From the NCBI GenBank assembly GCA_947579665.1, contig CANPUZ010000032.1, positions 744,001 to 808,000 on the forward strand: DNA of 64,000 nt. Reading direction: 5' to 3'. Both the position numbers and the translations under genes were made by a program. This document shows, one piece after another, positions 12,102 through 24,684 of this stretch. The DNA comes from Sympetrum striolatum (Eukaryota; Arthropoda; Insecta; Odonata; Libellulidae). Position 1 is the first letter of the stretch. Every line of letters starts with the position of its first letter. The notes under the pieces were generated by a model. That model was not told the DNA's origin. It saw only the letters and a list, made by a program, of their open reading frames with translations, and made no database searches.

Positions 12102-15100
12102 CTTGCATACTGCAAGCAGATCGACAACACTAATTTCATATCGGCATTATATCGGGACGGTCCTCAAAAGAATAAAAAAAAAAAATTTAATTTTTTCTGA
12201 AAATTCGCTGAAATTTATCGTCTGGCATCAAACCCGGGTCTTACTGGTAAACCTACTATGAAACAAAATAGAAGATCACCATCTCTAACCATGTGTGAAA
12301 ATTCAAGCTGAAATATTGGTTACAACTGCCTCAAAAGACGTTCTAATTTTTACGATAGTGAATGGCTCTCGGGACTCGAACCAAGGACGATCTTTGAAAT
12401 CTAAAAAATGTTTTTGAAAGATATTTATGATCTCTATCTATATGCCGAATTTCAAGTTTCTAGAATATAGAGAAAGTTTTCAAAATAATTCCTAAAAATC
12501 GGATCAACTTCTGATTGCAGAGACACCTGGTGTCGAACCCAGGACACATTGATAGCTGTGAATGCACTGTTTGATATGTATGGACTTGATCTTTCTATAT
12601 GCAAAGTTTGAAATCGATATCGTGCCGGAAAGTACCTAAAATTTGTTTCCGTTATCTCCGTAAGAAATGCATTGAGGAATATAAATGTCCCTCTGGGATC
12701 GAACCAAGGACCATCAGCGAATATGTAAAATTCGATTAAGATATGTTTTTATGGTGTCTAACCTCATACCGAATTTCAAGTTTCTATGCCATCGGAAAAG
12801 GATCCAAAAAAAATCTTAAAAATCGCCACAGTGCATTTTAAACGGCAGATTTTTGCCCCGACCTAGCATCGAACCAAGGATAATATTCGTAGATGTCTTT
12901 ATGGTTTCCTTTAGATATGCGCGGCATCTAGCGATCCCTCGAGTTTCAACTCTCTCCTTTTGCGGGAAGTGCCTCAAAAAAATTTTCGAAAATCCCCGCC
13001 ATGTATTCTTATGGACAAAATCGCGACTTTGGGGCCTTCTGGAATCGAACTCATAACACTGAGATTCAAAGTCGGCTTTTTCCTGGAGGTTGCACGTTAT
13101 GGCCAATATGTTGTAAAAATTTCAAGGCATTGGCACTTGTGGAACATGGTTAGAATTTTGATCCCCTATATCTATTATATATAGACGCTTCTCCGGATAT
13201 ACCTATATACCTATACGAGTAAAATGTAGCTTGCATACTGCAAGCAGATCGACAACACTAATTTTATAACGGCATTACATCGGGACGATCCCGGAAAGGA
13301 AAAAAAGGATTGAAAATATTCTTAAAATTCACTTCAATTTAATCGTCTGGCATCGAACCCGGGTCTTTTTGGTGAAATTTCTATGCAGCACATCAGAAGA
13401 TCATCTTCTCTAAATACGTGTGAAAATTCAAGAAGAAATATTGGCTGCAACTGCCTCAAACGAAGACCTACTTTTCACGAATGTTAATAGCTCTCTGGAT
13501 TCGAACCAAGGACGATCTAGGAAATATAAAATATGTTTTCGAAATGTATCTAAATGTTCTATATATATGCCGAATTTCAAGCTTTAATATTATTGGGAAA
13601 GGGTTCAAAATATTTCTTAAAAATTGAATCAATTACTGATTGTAGAGACGCCTGGTGTCGAACCCTGGAGGTATTGGAAGCTGTAAATGCACAAAATGAT
13701 TTGCTAGGACTTGATCTAATTTCATACAAAGTTTGAAGTCGATATCATACCGGGAAGTACCTAAAATGTGTTTCCGTTATCCCCATAAGAAATGCATTGT
13801 GGAGTGCAAATGGCCATCTGGGACCGAACCAAGGACCATCAGCGAATATGTAAAATTTTATTATGAAATATATTTATGATTTCTAACCCCATTCCAAATT
13901 TCAAGTTTCCATGCATTCGGAAAGGGGTCCAAAAAAAAATCTTAAAAATCGCCACAATGCATTTTAAACGGCCGATTTTTGCCCCGACCTAGCATCGAAC
14001 CCAGGATATTTTTCGCAAAACTCATTTATGTTTTCGATAGATCATGACCATATATATAGGCTCCTTGAGTTTTGATTCTCTACCTATCCGGCAAGTATTA
14101 TTTAAAAATTTTTGAAAATCGCCACCATGTATCCTTATGGAGAAAATCGCGACTTTGGGGCCTTCCGGAATCGAACCCATGACACCGAGGTTCAAGGTCG
14201 GCTTTTTCCTGGAGGTTACACGTAATGGCCAATTTATCGTAAAAATTTCAAGTCGGTGGCACTTGTGGAACATGGTTAGAATTTTGATCCCCTATATATA
14301 TATATATAACTTATATATAGGTATATCCGGAGAAGCGTCTATATATCTATTATATACGAGTAAAATGTAGCTTGCATACTGCAAGCAGATCGGCAATACT
14401 AATTTCATATCGGCATCACATCGGGACGGTCCTCATAAGAAAAAAAAGGATTTAATTTTTTCTTAAAATTCGCTGAAATTTCATCGTCTGGAATCGAACC
14501 CGGGTCTTACTGGAAAACCTACTATGAAACACAATAGAAATTCACCATCTCTAACTATGTGTGAAAATTCAAACAGAAATATTGGCTACAACTGCCTCAA
14601 AAGACGTTCTAATTTTCACGAATGTAAATGGCTCTCTGGATTCGAACCAAGGACGATCTTGGAAATTTAATAAATGTTTCTGAAATTTATTAATGATCTC
14701 AATCCATATGCCAAATTTCAAGTTTCTATATTATTGGGAAAGGTTTCAAAATAATTCCTAAAAATCGGATCAACTTCTAAATTGCAGAGACACCTGGTGT
14801 CGAACACAGGACACATTGATAGCTATGAATGCATGGTTTGATTTGTTAAGACTGGTTCTTCTATCGTGCCAAGTTTTAAGTCGATAGCATGCCGGGAAGT
14901 ACCTAAAATTTGTTTCCGTTATCTCCGTAAGAAATGCATTGAGAAATGTAAATGGCGCCCTGGGATCGAACCAAGGACCATCAGCGAATATGTTAAATTT
15001 GATTATGAAATATATTTATAATCTCCAACTCCATGCCGAATTTCAAGTTTCCATGCCATCGGGAAAGGGTCCTAAAAAAATCTTAAAAATCGCCACAATA

Positions 15101-18100
15101 CATTTTAAACGGCAGATTTTTGCATCGACCTAGCATCGAACCCAGGTTATTTTCCGTAAAACTCATTTATGTTTTCGATAGATCATTACCATATATATAG
15201 GCTCCCTGAGTTTTGATTCTCTACCTATCCGGGAAGTATTTTTTTTTAATTCACGAAAATCAAAGCAATGCATTTAAACGGGAAAAATCGGGACTTTGGA
15301 GCCCCCTGGAATCGAACCCATGACACTGAGGATCAAAATCGCAATTTTTCTGGAGGTTACACTCTATGGCCAATATGTCGTAAAAATTTCAAGTCAATGA
15401 CGCTTGTGGTTTGGCCTGTGAGTTTGTATCCTCTCTATATATATATATATATGAATATATATATGGATACATGAATGAATCCGGAGAAGCATCTATATCT
15501 ATTATATATATAGATGCTTCTCCGGATTCATTCATGTATCCATATATATATACGAGTAAAATGTAGCTTGCATACTGCAAGCAGATCGGCAATACTAATT
15601 TCATATCGGCATCATATCGGGAATGTCCTAAAAAAAAAAGGATTGAAATTTTTCTTAAAATTCGCAGAAATTTCATCGTCTGGCATCGAACCCGGGTCTT
15701 CTTGGTGAACTTACTATGCAGCAAAATAGAAGATCACCATCTCTAACTATGTGTGAAAATTCAAGCAGAAATATTGGCTACAACTGCCTCAAAAGACGCT
15801 CTAATGTTCACGAATGTAAATGGCTCTCGGGACTCGAACCAAGGACGATCCTGGAAATTTAAAAAATGTTTCTGAAAGTTATTAATGATATCAATCCATA
15901 TGCCAAATTTCAAGTTTCTATATTATTGTGAAGGGTTTCAAAATAATTCATAAAAATCGGATCAACTTCTGATTGCAGAGACACCTGGTGTCGAACCCAG
16001 GACACATTGATAGCTATGAATGCATAGTTTGATTTGCTAAGACTGGTTCTTCTATCACACTAAGTTTGAAGTCGATAGCATGCCGGGATGTACCAAAATA
16101 TGTTTCCGTTATCTCCATAAGAAATGCATTGAGAAATGTAAATGGCGCCCTGGGATCGAACCAAGGACCATCAGCGAATATGTAAAATTTGATTATGAAA
16201 TATATTTATAATCTCCAACTCCATGCCGAATTTCAAGTTTCCATGCCATCGGGAAGGGGTCCAATAAAAATCTTAAAAATCGCCACAATACATTTTAAAC
16301 GGCCGATTTTTGCCTCGACCTAGCATCGAACCCAGGATATTTTCCGTAAAACTCATTTATGTTTTCGATAGATCATGTTCATATATATAGGCTCCTTGAG
16401 TTTTGATTCTCTACCTACCCGGAAAGTATTTTTTTTTAATTCCCGAAAATCAAAGCAATGCATTTAAACGGGAAAAATCGAGACTTTGGGGCCCTCTGGA
16501 ATCGAACCCATGACACTGAGGTGCAAAATCGCAATTTTTCTGGGGGTTTCACGTTATGGCCAATATGTCATAAAATTTTCAAGTCAATCACGCTTGTGGT
16601 TTAGCCTGTGAATTTGTATCCTATCTATATACCTATATAGCTATATATATGAATGAATCCGGAGAAGCATCTATATATAATAGATACGAGTAAAATGTAG
16701 CTTGCATACTGCAAGCAGATCGACAACAATAATTTCATGTCGGCATCATATCGGGACGGCCCTCAAAAGAAAAAAAAAAGGTATTGAAAATGTTCTTAAA
16801 ATTCGCTGCAATTTAATTGTCTGGCATCGAACCCGGGTCTTCCTGGTAAGCTTACTATGTAGCACAACAGAAAATCACCATCTCTTACTATGTGTGAAAA
16901 TTCAAGCAGAAATATTGGCTACAACTGCCTCAAACGACGTTCTACTTTTCAGGAATGTAAATGGCGCTCTGGATTCGAACCAAGGACGATCTTGGAAATC
17001 TAAAACATGTTCATGAAAGTTATTTATGATCTCTATCTATTTGCCGAATTTCAAGTTACTATATTATTGGGATAGGGCTCAAAATAATTATTAAAAATCG
17101 GATCAACTACTGATATAAGAGACGCCTGGTGTCGAACCCGGGAAATATATTTAAGCTGTGAATGCACAGTATGATTTTAAAGGACTTGATCTTATTTTGT
17201 GCAAACTTTGAAATCGAGATCATGCCGGGAAGTACCTCAAAAGTGTCTCCGTTATCTCCATAAGAATTGCATTGAGGAATGTAAATGGCCCTCTGGGATC
17301 GAACCAAGGACCGTCAGCGAATACAAAAATTTTTATTATGAAATAAATTTATGATCTCCAACCTCATGCTGAATTTCAAGTATCCATGCCATCGGGAAAG
17401 GGTCCAAAAAAAATCATAAAAATCGCCACAATGCATTTTAAACGGCAGATATTAACATCGACCTAGCATCGAACCCAGGTTATTTTCCGTAAAACTCATT
17501 TATGATTTCGATAGATCTTTACCATATATATAGGCTCCTTGAGTTTTATTTCTCTACCTATCCGGAAAGTATTTTTTTCTTATTCCCGAAAATCACGGTG
17601 ATGCATTTAAACGGGAAAAATCGGGACTTCGGGCCCCTCTGGAATCAAACCTATGACACTGAGGATCAAAGTCGCTTTTTTCCTGGGGGTTTCACGTTAT
17701 GGCCAATACGTGGTAAAAATTTCGAGTCAATGACGCCAGTAGTTTAGCCTGTGAATTAGTATCCTATCTGGGTATCTGGGTATATCATGAATGAATCCGG
17801 AGAAGCATCTATATATAACGAGTAAAATGTAGCTTGCATACTGCAAGCAGATGGACAACACTAATTTCATATCGGCATCATATCGGGTCGGTACTCAAAA
17901 GAAAATAAAAAGGATTGAAAATCTTCTTAAATTTCGCTGCAATTTCATCATCTGGCATCGAACCCGGGTCTTCCTGGTAAGCTTACTATGTAGCACAACA
18001 GAAAATCAACATCTCTTACTATGTGTGAAAATTCAAGCAGAAATATTGGCTACAAATCCCTCAAAAGACGTTCTACTTATCACGAATGTAAATGGCTCAC

Positions 18101-18905
18101 TGGATTCGAACCAAGGACGGTCTTGGAAATCTAAAACCTGTTTATGAAATATACCTGTAATCTCTATCTATATGCCGAATTTCAAGTTTCTATATTATTG
18201 GGAAAGGGTTCAAAATAATTCATAAATATCGGATCAGTTACTGATTGCAGTGACGCCTGGTGTCGAACCCAGGACATATTGGTAACTGTGAATAGACAGT
18301 ATGATTTTTTAGGACTTCATCTTATTTCATACAAAGTTTGAAGTCGATATCATACTGGGAAGTACCTAAAACGTATTTTGTTTATCTCCATAAGAAATGC
18401 ATGGAGGAATGTAAATGGCTCTCTGGGATCGAACCAAGGACCATCAGTGAATGTGTAAAATTTGATTATGAAATATATTTATGATTTCTAACCCCATGCC
18501 AAATTTCAAGTTTCCATGCATTCGGAAAGGGGTCCAAAAAAATCTTAAAAATCGCCACAATGCATTTTAAACGGCCGATTTTTGCCCCGACCTAGCATCG
18601 AACCCAGGATATTCTCCGTAAAACTCATTTATTTTTTCGATAGATCATGTTCATATATATAGGCTCCTTGAGTTTTGATTCTCTACCTATCCGGAAACTA
18701 TTTTTTTTAATTCCCGAAAATCAAAGCAATGCATTTAAACGGGAAAAATCGGGACTTTGGGGCCCTCTGGAATCGAACCCATGACACTGAGGTTCAAAAT
18801 CGCAATTTTTCTGGAAGTTATACGTTATGGCCAATATGTCGTAAAAATTTCAAGCGATTGACGCTAGTGGTTTAGCCTGTGAGTTTGTATCCTCTCTATA
18901 TATCT
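12086..18905 (-). repeat. Array block 4, minus-oriented units (six units)
   Basis: This is the longest uniform block. Unit markers at 12102, 13230, 14371, 15567, 16701 and 17833 give spacings of 1128, 1141, 1196, 1134 and 1132 bp. Each unit has six TCGAACC-type words. The even spacing makes this block a good reference for the canonical unit. Confidence 0.9.
15457..15549. repeat. Perfect 42-bp inverted repeat in array spacer
   Basis: Arms 15,457-15,498 and 15,508-15,549 are perfect reverse complements with a 9-bp centre. Each arm contains GATGCTTCTCCGGATTCATT between AT repeats. It sits between two units of the same orientation, so it is not itself a switch point. Confidence 0.92.
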
Positions 18906-18965
18906 ATTATATATAGATGCTTCTCCGGATTCATTCATGTATCCATATATATATATAGCGAGGAT
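18895..18965. repeat. Microsatellite spacer, block 4 to block 5 switch
   Basis: AT repeats surround one GATGCTTCTCCGGATTCATT word. Modules on the left point left and modules on the right point right. Confidence 0.85.
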
Positions 18966-21900
18966 ACAAATTCACAGGCTAAACCAAAATCGTCATTGAC
19001 CTGAAATTTTTACGACATATTGGCCATAACGTGTAACCACCAGAAAAATTGCGATTTTGAACCTCAGTGTCGTTGGTTCGATTCCGGAGGGCCCCAAAGT
19101 CCCGACTTTTCCCGTTTAAATGCATTGCCGTGATTTTCGGGAATTTTTAAAAAATACTTCCCGGATAGGTAGAGAATAAAAACTCATGGAGCCTATATAT
19201 ATGGTCATGATCTATCGAAAACATAAATGAGTTTTACGGAAAATATCCTGGGTTCGATGCTAGGTCGGGGCAAAAATCGGCCGTTTAAATTGCATTGCGG
19301 CGATTTTTAAGATTTTTTTTGGACCCTTTCCATATGGCATGGAAATTTGAAATTCGGCATGGAGTTGGAGATCAATAATAAATTTCAGGATCCAATTTTA
19401 TATATTCGCTGATTGTCCTTGGTTCGATCCCAGAGGGCCATTTAAATTCCTCAATGCATTTCTTACGGAGATAACGGAAACAAATTATAGGTACTTCCCG
19501 GCACGATAAAGACTTCAAACTTTGCACTAAGAAAGATAAAGTGTATACAAATCAAACTGTGCATTCCTAGCTGTCAATGTTTCCTGGGTTCGACACCAGG
19601 CGTCTCTAAAATCAGTAACTGATCCGATTTTCAATAATTATTTTGAACCCTATACCAACAATATAGAAACTTGAAATTCGGCATGTAGATAGAGATCATA
19701 AATAACTTTCAGAAAAATTTTTTAGATTTCCAAGATCGTCCTTGGTTCGAATCCAGAGAGCCATATAAATTCGTGAAAATGAGAACGTCTTTTGAGGCAG
19801 TTGTAGCCCATATTTCAGCTTGAATTTTCACACATAGTTAGAGATGGCGATGTTCTATTGTGCTGCATAGTAAATTCAACAGTAAAGACCCGGGTTCGAT
19901 GCCAGACGATGGAATTTCAGTGAATTTTAAGAAAAATTTCAATCCATTTTTTCTTTTGATGGCCGTCCCGATATGATGCCGACATGAAAATAGTGTTGTC
20001 GATCTGCTTGCAGTATGCAAGCAACATTTTACTCGTATATATATATAGATGCTTCTCCGGATTCATTCATGTATCCATATATATATATATATAGAGAGGA
20101 TACAAACTCACAGCCTAAACCACAAGAGTGATTGAGCTGAAATTTTTACGGAGTATTGGCCATAACGTGTAACCACCAGAAAAATTGCGATTAGGATCCT
20201 CAGTGTCATGGGTTCGATTCCAGAGGGCCCTAAAGTCCCGCTTTTTCCCGTTTAAATGCATTGCTTTGATTTTCGGGAATTTTTAAAAAATACTTGCCGG
20301 ATAGGTAGGGACTTATACCTCAAGGAGCCGATATATATGGTCATGATCTATCGAAAACATAAATGAGTTTTACGGAAAATAACCTGGGTTCGATGCTAGG
20401 TCGATGCAAATATCTGCCGTTTAAAAAGCATTGTGGCGATTTTTAAGATTTTTTTTGGACCCTTTCCCGATGGCATGGAAACTTGAAATTCGGTATGACG
20501 TTAGATATCATAAATATATTTCATAATCGATTTTTATGCTTTCCCTGATGTTCCTTGGTTCGATCCCAGAGGGCTATTTACATTCCTCAATGCATTTCTT
20601 ATGGAGATAACGGAAACAAGTTTAAGGTACTTCCCGGCATGCTATCGACTTAAAACTTTGCATGATAGAAGATCCAGTCTTAACAAATCTAACTATGCAT
20701 TCATAGCTATCAATGTGTCCTGGGTTCGACACCAGGTGTCTCTGCAATCAGAAGTTGATCCGATTTTTAGGAATTATTTTGAAACCTTTCCCAATAGTGT
20801 AGAAACTTGAAATTTGGCATATGGATTGAGATCAATAATAACTTTCAGAAAATTTTTTTAAGTTTCCAAGATCGTCCTTGGTTCGAGTCCCGAGAGCCAT
20901 TTACATTCGTGAACATTAGAGTGTCTTTTGAGGCAGTTGTAGCCAATATTTCTGCTTGAATTTTCACACATAGTTAGAGATGGTGATCTTCTATTGTGTT
21001 TCATAGTAGGTTTTCAGTAAGACCCGGGTTCGATTCCAGACGATGAAATTTCAGCGAATTTTAAGAAAAAATTAAATACTTTTTTTTTTTCTTAAGAGGA
21101 CCATCCCGATATGATGCCGATATGAAATTAGAATTGCCGATCTGCTTGCAGTATGCAAGCAACATTTTACTCGTATATATATATGATATATGAATGAATC
21201 CGGAGAAGCATCTATATATAATAGATATAGAGAGGATACAAACTCACAGCCTAAACCACAAGAGTGATTGAGCTGAAATTTTTACGACATATTGGCCATA
21301 ACGTATAACCTCCAGAAAAATTGCGATTTTGATCCTCAGTGTCATGGGTTCGATTCCAGGGGGCTCCAAAGTCCCGATTTTTCCCGTTTAAATGCATTGC
21401 TTTGATTTTCGGGAATTAAAAAAAAATACTTCCCGGATAGGTAGAGAATCAAAACTCAGGGAGCCTTTATATATGGTCATGATCTATCGAAAACATAAAT
21501 GAGTTTTACGGAAAATAACCTGGGTTCGATGCTAGGTCGATGCAAAAATCTGCCGTATAAAATGTATTGTGGCGATTTTTATGATTTTTTTTGGACCGCT
21601 TCCCGATGGCATGGAAACTTGAAATTTGGCATGGAGTTGGAGATTATAAATATATTTCATAATCAAATTTTACATATTCGCTGATGGTCCTTGGTTCGAT
21701 CCCAGGGCGCAATTTACATTTCTCAATGCATTTCTTATGGAGATAACGGAAACAAATTTTAGGTACTTTCCGGCATGCTATCGACTTAAAACTTAGCGTG
21801 ATAGAAGAACCAGTCTTAACAAATCAAACTATCCATTCATAGCTATCAATGTGTCCTGGGTTCGACACCAGGTGTCTCTGCAATCAGAAGTTGATCCGAT

Positions 21901-24570
21901 TTTTAGGAATTATTTTGAAAACTTTTCCAATAATATAGAAACTTGAAATTTGGCATATGGATTGAGATCATTAATAAATTTCAGAAACATTTTTTAAATT
22001 TCAAGGATCGTCCTTGGTTCAAGTCCCGAGAGCCATTTACATTCGTGAACATTAGACCGTCTTTTGAGGCAGTTGTAGCCAATATTTCTGCTTGAATTTT
22101 CACACATAGTTAGAGATGGTAATCTTCTATTGTGCTACATAGAAAGTTCACCAGTAAGATCCGGGTTCGATGCCAGACGATGAAATTTCAGCGAATTTTA
22201 AGAAAAATTTCAATCCTTTTATTTTCTTTTGAGGACATTCCCGATATGATGCCGATATGAAATTAGTATTGCCGATCTGCTTGCAGTATGCAAGCTACAT
22301 TTTACTCGTATAATAGATAGATGCTTCTCCGGATTCATTCATATATATACCTATATAGATAGATAGGATACAAATTCACAGCCTAAACTACAAGCGTCAT
22401 TGATCTGAAATTTTTATGACATATTGGCCATAACGTGAAACCCCCAGGAAAAAAGAGACTTTGATCCTCAGTGTCATAGGTTCGATTCCAGAGGGCCCCA
22501 AAGTCCCGATTTTTCCCGTTTGAATGCATTGCCGTGATTTTCGGGAATTAAAAAAAAATACTTTCCGGATAGGTAGAGAAGTAAAACTCAAGGTGCCTAT
22601 ATTTATGGTCTTGGACTTTCGAAAACATCAATGACTTTTACAAAAGTTATCCTGGGTTCGATGCTAGGACGATGCAAAGATCTGCCCTTTAAAATACATG
22701 GGAGCCATTTTTCATTATTTTTTTAGATGCACTTATCGAAATGATAGGATGTTCGTGCTTGGCTGGAAGATGTATGGTACGAATAAGTTTTAGAAAAAAA
22801 TTTTCATAAGACCGTACTGTTCCTGGGTTCGAAGCCAGAGCACAATAACGTTTCTCTCATAAGGAATATAAAGGAAAAGTAGGACGTCATTTGAGGCAGT
22901 TGTAACCAATATTTCTGCTTGAATTTGCATACGCGGTTAGAGATGGTGTTTTTCTGTTGTGTTGCATAGAAAGTATTGCCTGAAAGACCCGGGTTCGATG
23001 CCGGGCGGTAAAAATATCCCCCATATATAATACTATGGGGTATCTTTTCATAATTTTTTTATGCATTTATCGATATGTAAGGGAGCTCTTGCTTAGATGG
23101 AAGATGTATATTAACACTTTGTTTAAGAAAAAAAATAGATAAGACCATGCTGTTCCTGGGTTCGATGCCAGAGCACATTATAATTTCTCACATAAGGAGT
23201 GTATGTGAATAGTAGGACGTCGTTTGAGGTAGTTGCACCTGATAGTTTTGCTTGAATTTTCACACATAGTTTGATATGGTAATCTTCTATTTTGCTGCAT
23301 AGTAAGTACACCAGGAAGACCGGGGTTCGCTGCCAGGCGATTAAATTGCAGCGAATTCTACGAATATTTTGAATCCTTTTTTTCTTTTGATGTCCGTCCC
23401 GATATGATGCCGATATGAAATTAGTGTTGTCGATCTGCTTGCAGTATGCAAGCTACATTTTACTCGTAATAGATACACATTCATTCATTCATAGGGGATC
23501 AAAATTCTAACCATGTTCCACAAGTGCCACTGACTTGAAATTTTTACGACATATTGGCCATAACGTGTAACCTCCAGGAAAAAGCCGACTTTGAACCTCA
23601 GTGTCATGGGTTCGATTCCAGAAGGCCCCAAAGTCGCGATTTTGTCCATAAGAATACATGGCAGGGATTTTCGAAAATTTTTTTGAGGCACTTCCCGGAG
23701 AAGCAGAGAGTTGAAACTTGAGGGATATCTAGATGCCATGCATAGCAAACGAAAATCAAAAAGAGATCTTCGAATATTGTCCTTGGTTCGATGCTAGGCC
23801 GGGGCAAAAATCGGCCGTTTAAAATGCATTGCAGCGATTTTGAAGATTTTTTTTGGACCCCTTCCCGATGGCATAGAAACTTGAAATTCAACATGAGGTT
23901 AGATATCATAAATATATCTCATAATCAAATTTTACATATTTTCTTATGGTCCTTGGTTCGATCACAGAGGGACATTTATATTCCTCAATGCCTTTCTTAC
24001 GGAGATAACGGAAACAAAATTTAGGTACTTCCCGTTATGCTATCGACTTCAAACTTTGCATGATACAAAAGCATGCCTTTACAAATCAAACTATGCATTT
24101 ACAGCTTACAATATGTCCTTGGTTTGACACCAGGTGTCTCTGAAATCAGAAGTTGATCCGATTTTTAGTAATTATTTTGAAAGCTTTCCCAATAATATAG
24201 AAACTTGAAATTCGGCATATAGATAGAGTTCATAAATAACTTTCAGAAGTATGTTTAAGATTTCCAAGATTGTCCTTGGTTCGAATCCAGAGAGCCATTT
24301 ACATTCATGAAAATTAGAACGTCTTTTGAGGCAGTTGCAGGCAATTTTTCTGCTTGAATTTTCACACATAGTTAGAGATGGTGATCTTCTTATGTGGTGC
24401 ATAGTATGTTTACCAGTAAGACCCGGGTTCGATGCCAGACGATGAAATTTCAGCGAATTTCAAGAAAAATTTCAATTTTTTTTTTCTTTTGAGGACCGTC
24501 CCGATATGATGCCGATATGAAATTAGTATTGCCGATCTGCTTGCAGTATGCAAGCTACATTTTACTCGTA
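18958..24570 (+). repeat. Array block 5, plus-oriented units (five units)
   Basis: Unit markers are at 20007, 21145, 22280, 23438 and 24540. In the unit around 20-21 kb the GGTTCGA words start at 20211, 20387, 20557, 20723, 20880 and 21027, and the next unit starts at 21347. The intervals are 176, 170, 166, 157, 147 and 320 bp. This shows the six-module plus double-length-spacer layout. Confidence 0.92.
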
Positions 24571-24684
24571 TATATATATAGGTATATCCGGAGAAGCGTC
24601 TTAATATCTATTATATATAGATGCTTCTCCGGATTCATTCATATATCATATATTCATATATATATATATACGAGTAAAATGTTG
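24555..24684. repeat. Palindromic switch point, block 5 to block 6
   Basis: Plus-unit end TTTTACTCG, AT repeat, ATCCGGAGAAGCG, AT repeat, GATGCTTCTCCGGATTCATT, AT repeat, then the complementary CGAGTAAAATG. The two CTCCGG words form the inner arms of the palindrome. Confidence 0.87.

Noticed and set aside
15389..15724. Open frames of up to 116 codons within the satellite (for example here and 24,517-24,867)
   Set aside because: They run across B-box hairpins and microsatellite, recur as near-copies wherever the unit recurs, and on both strands. They are repeat shadows.
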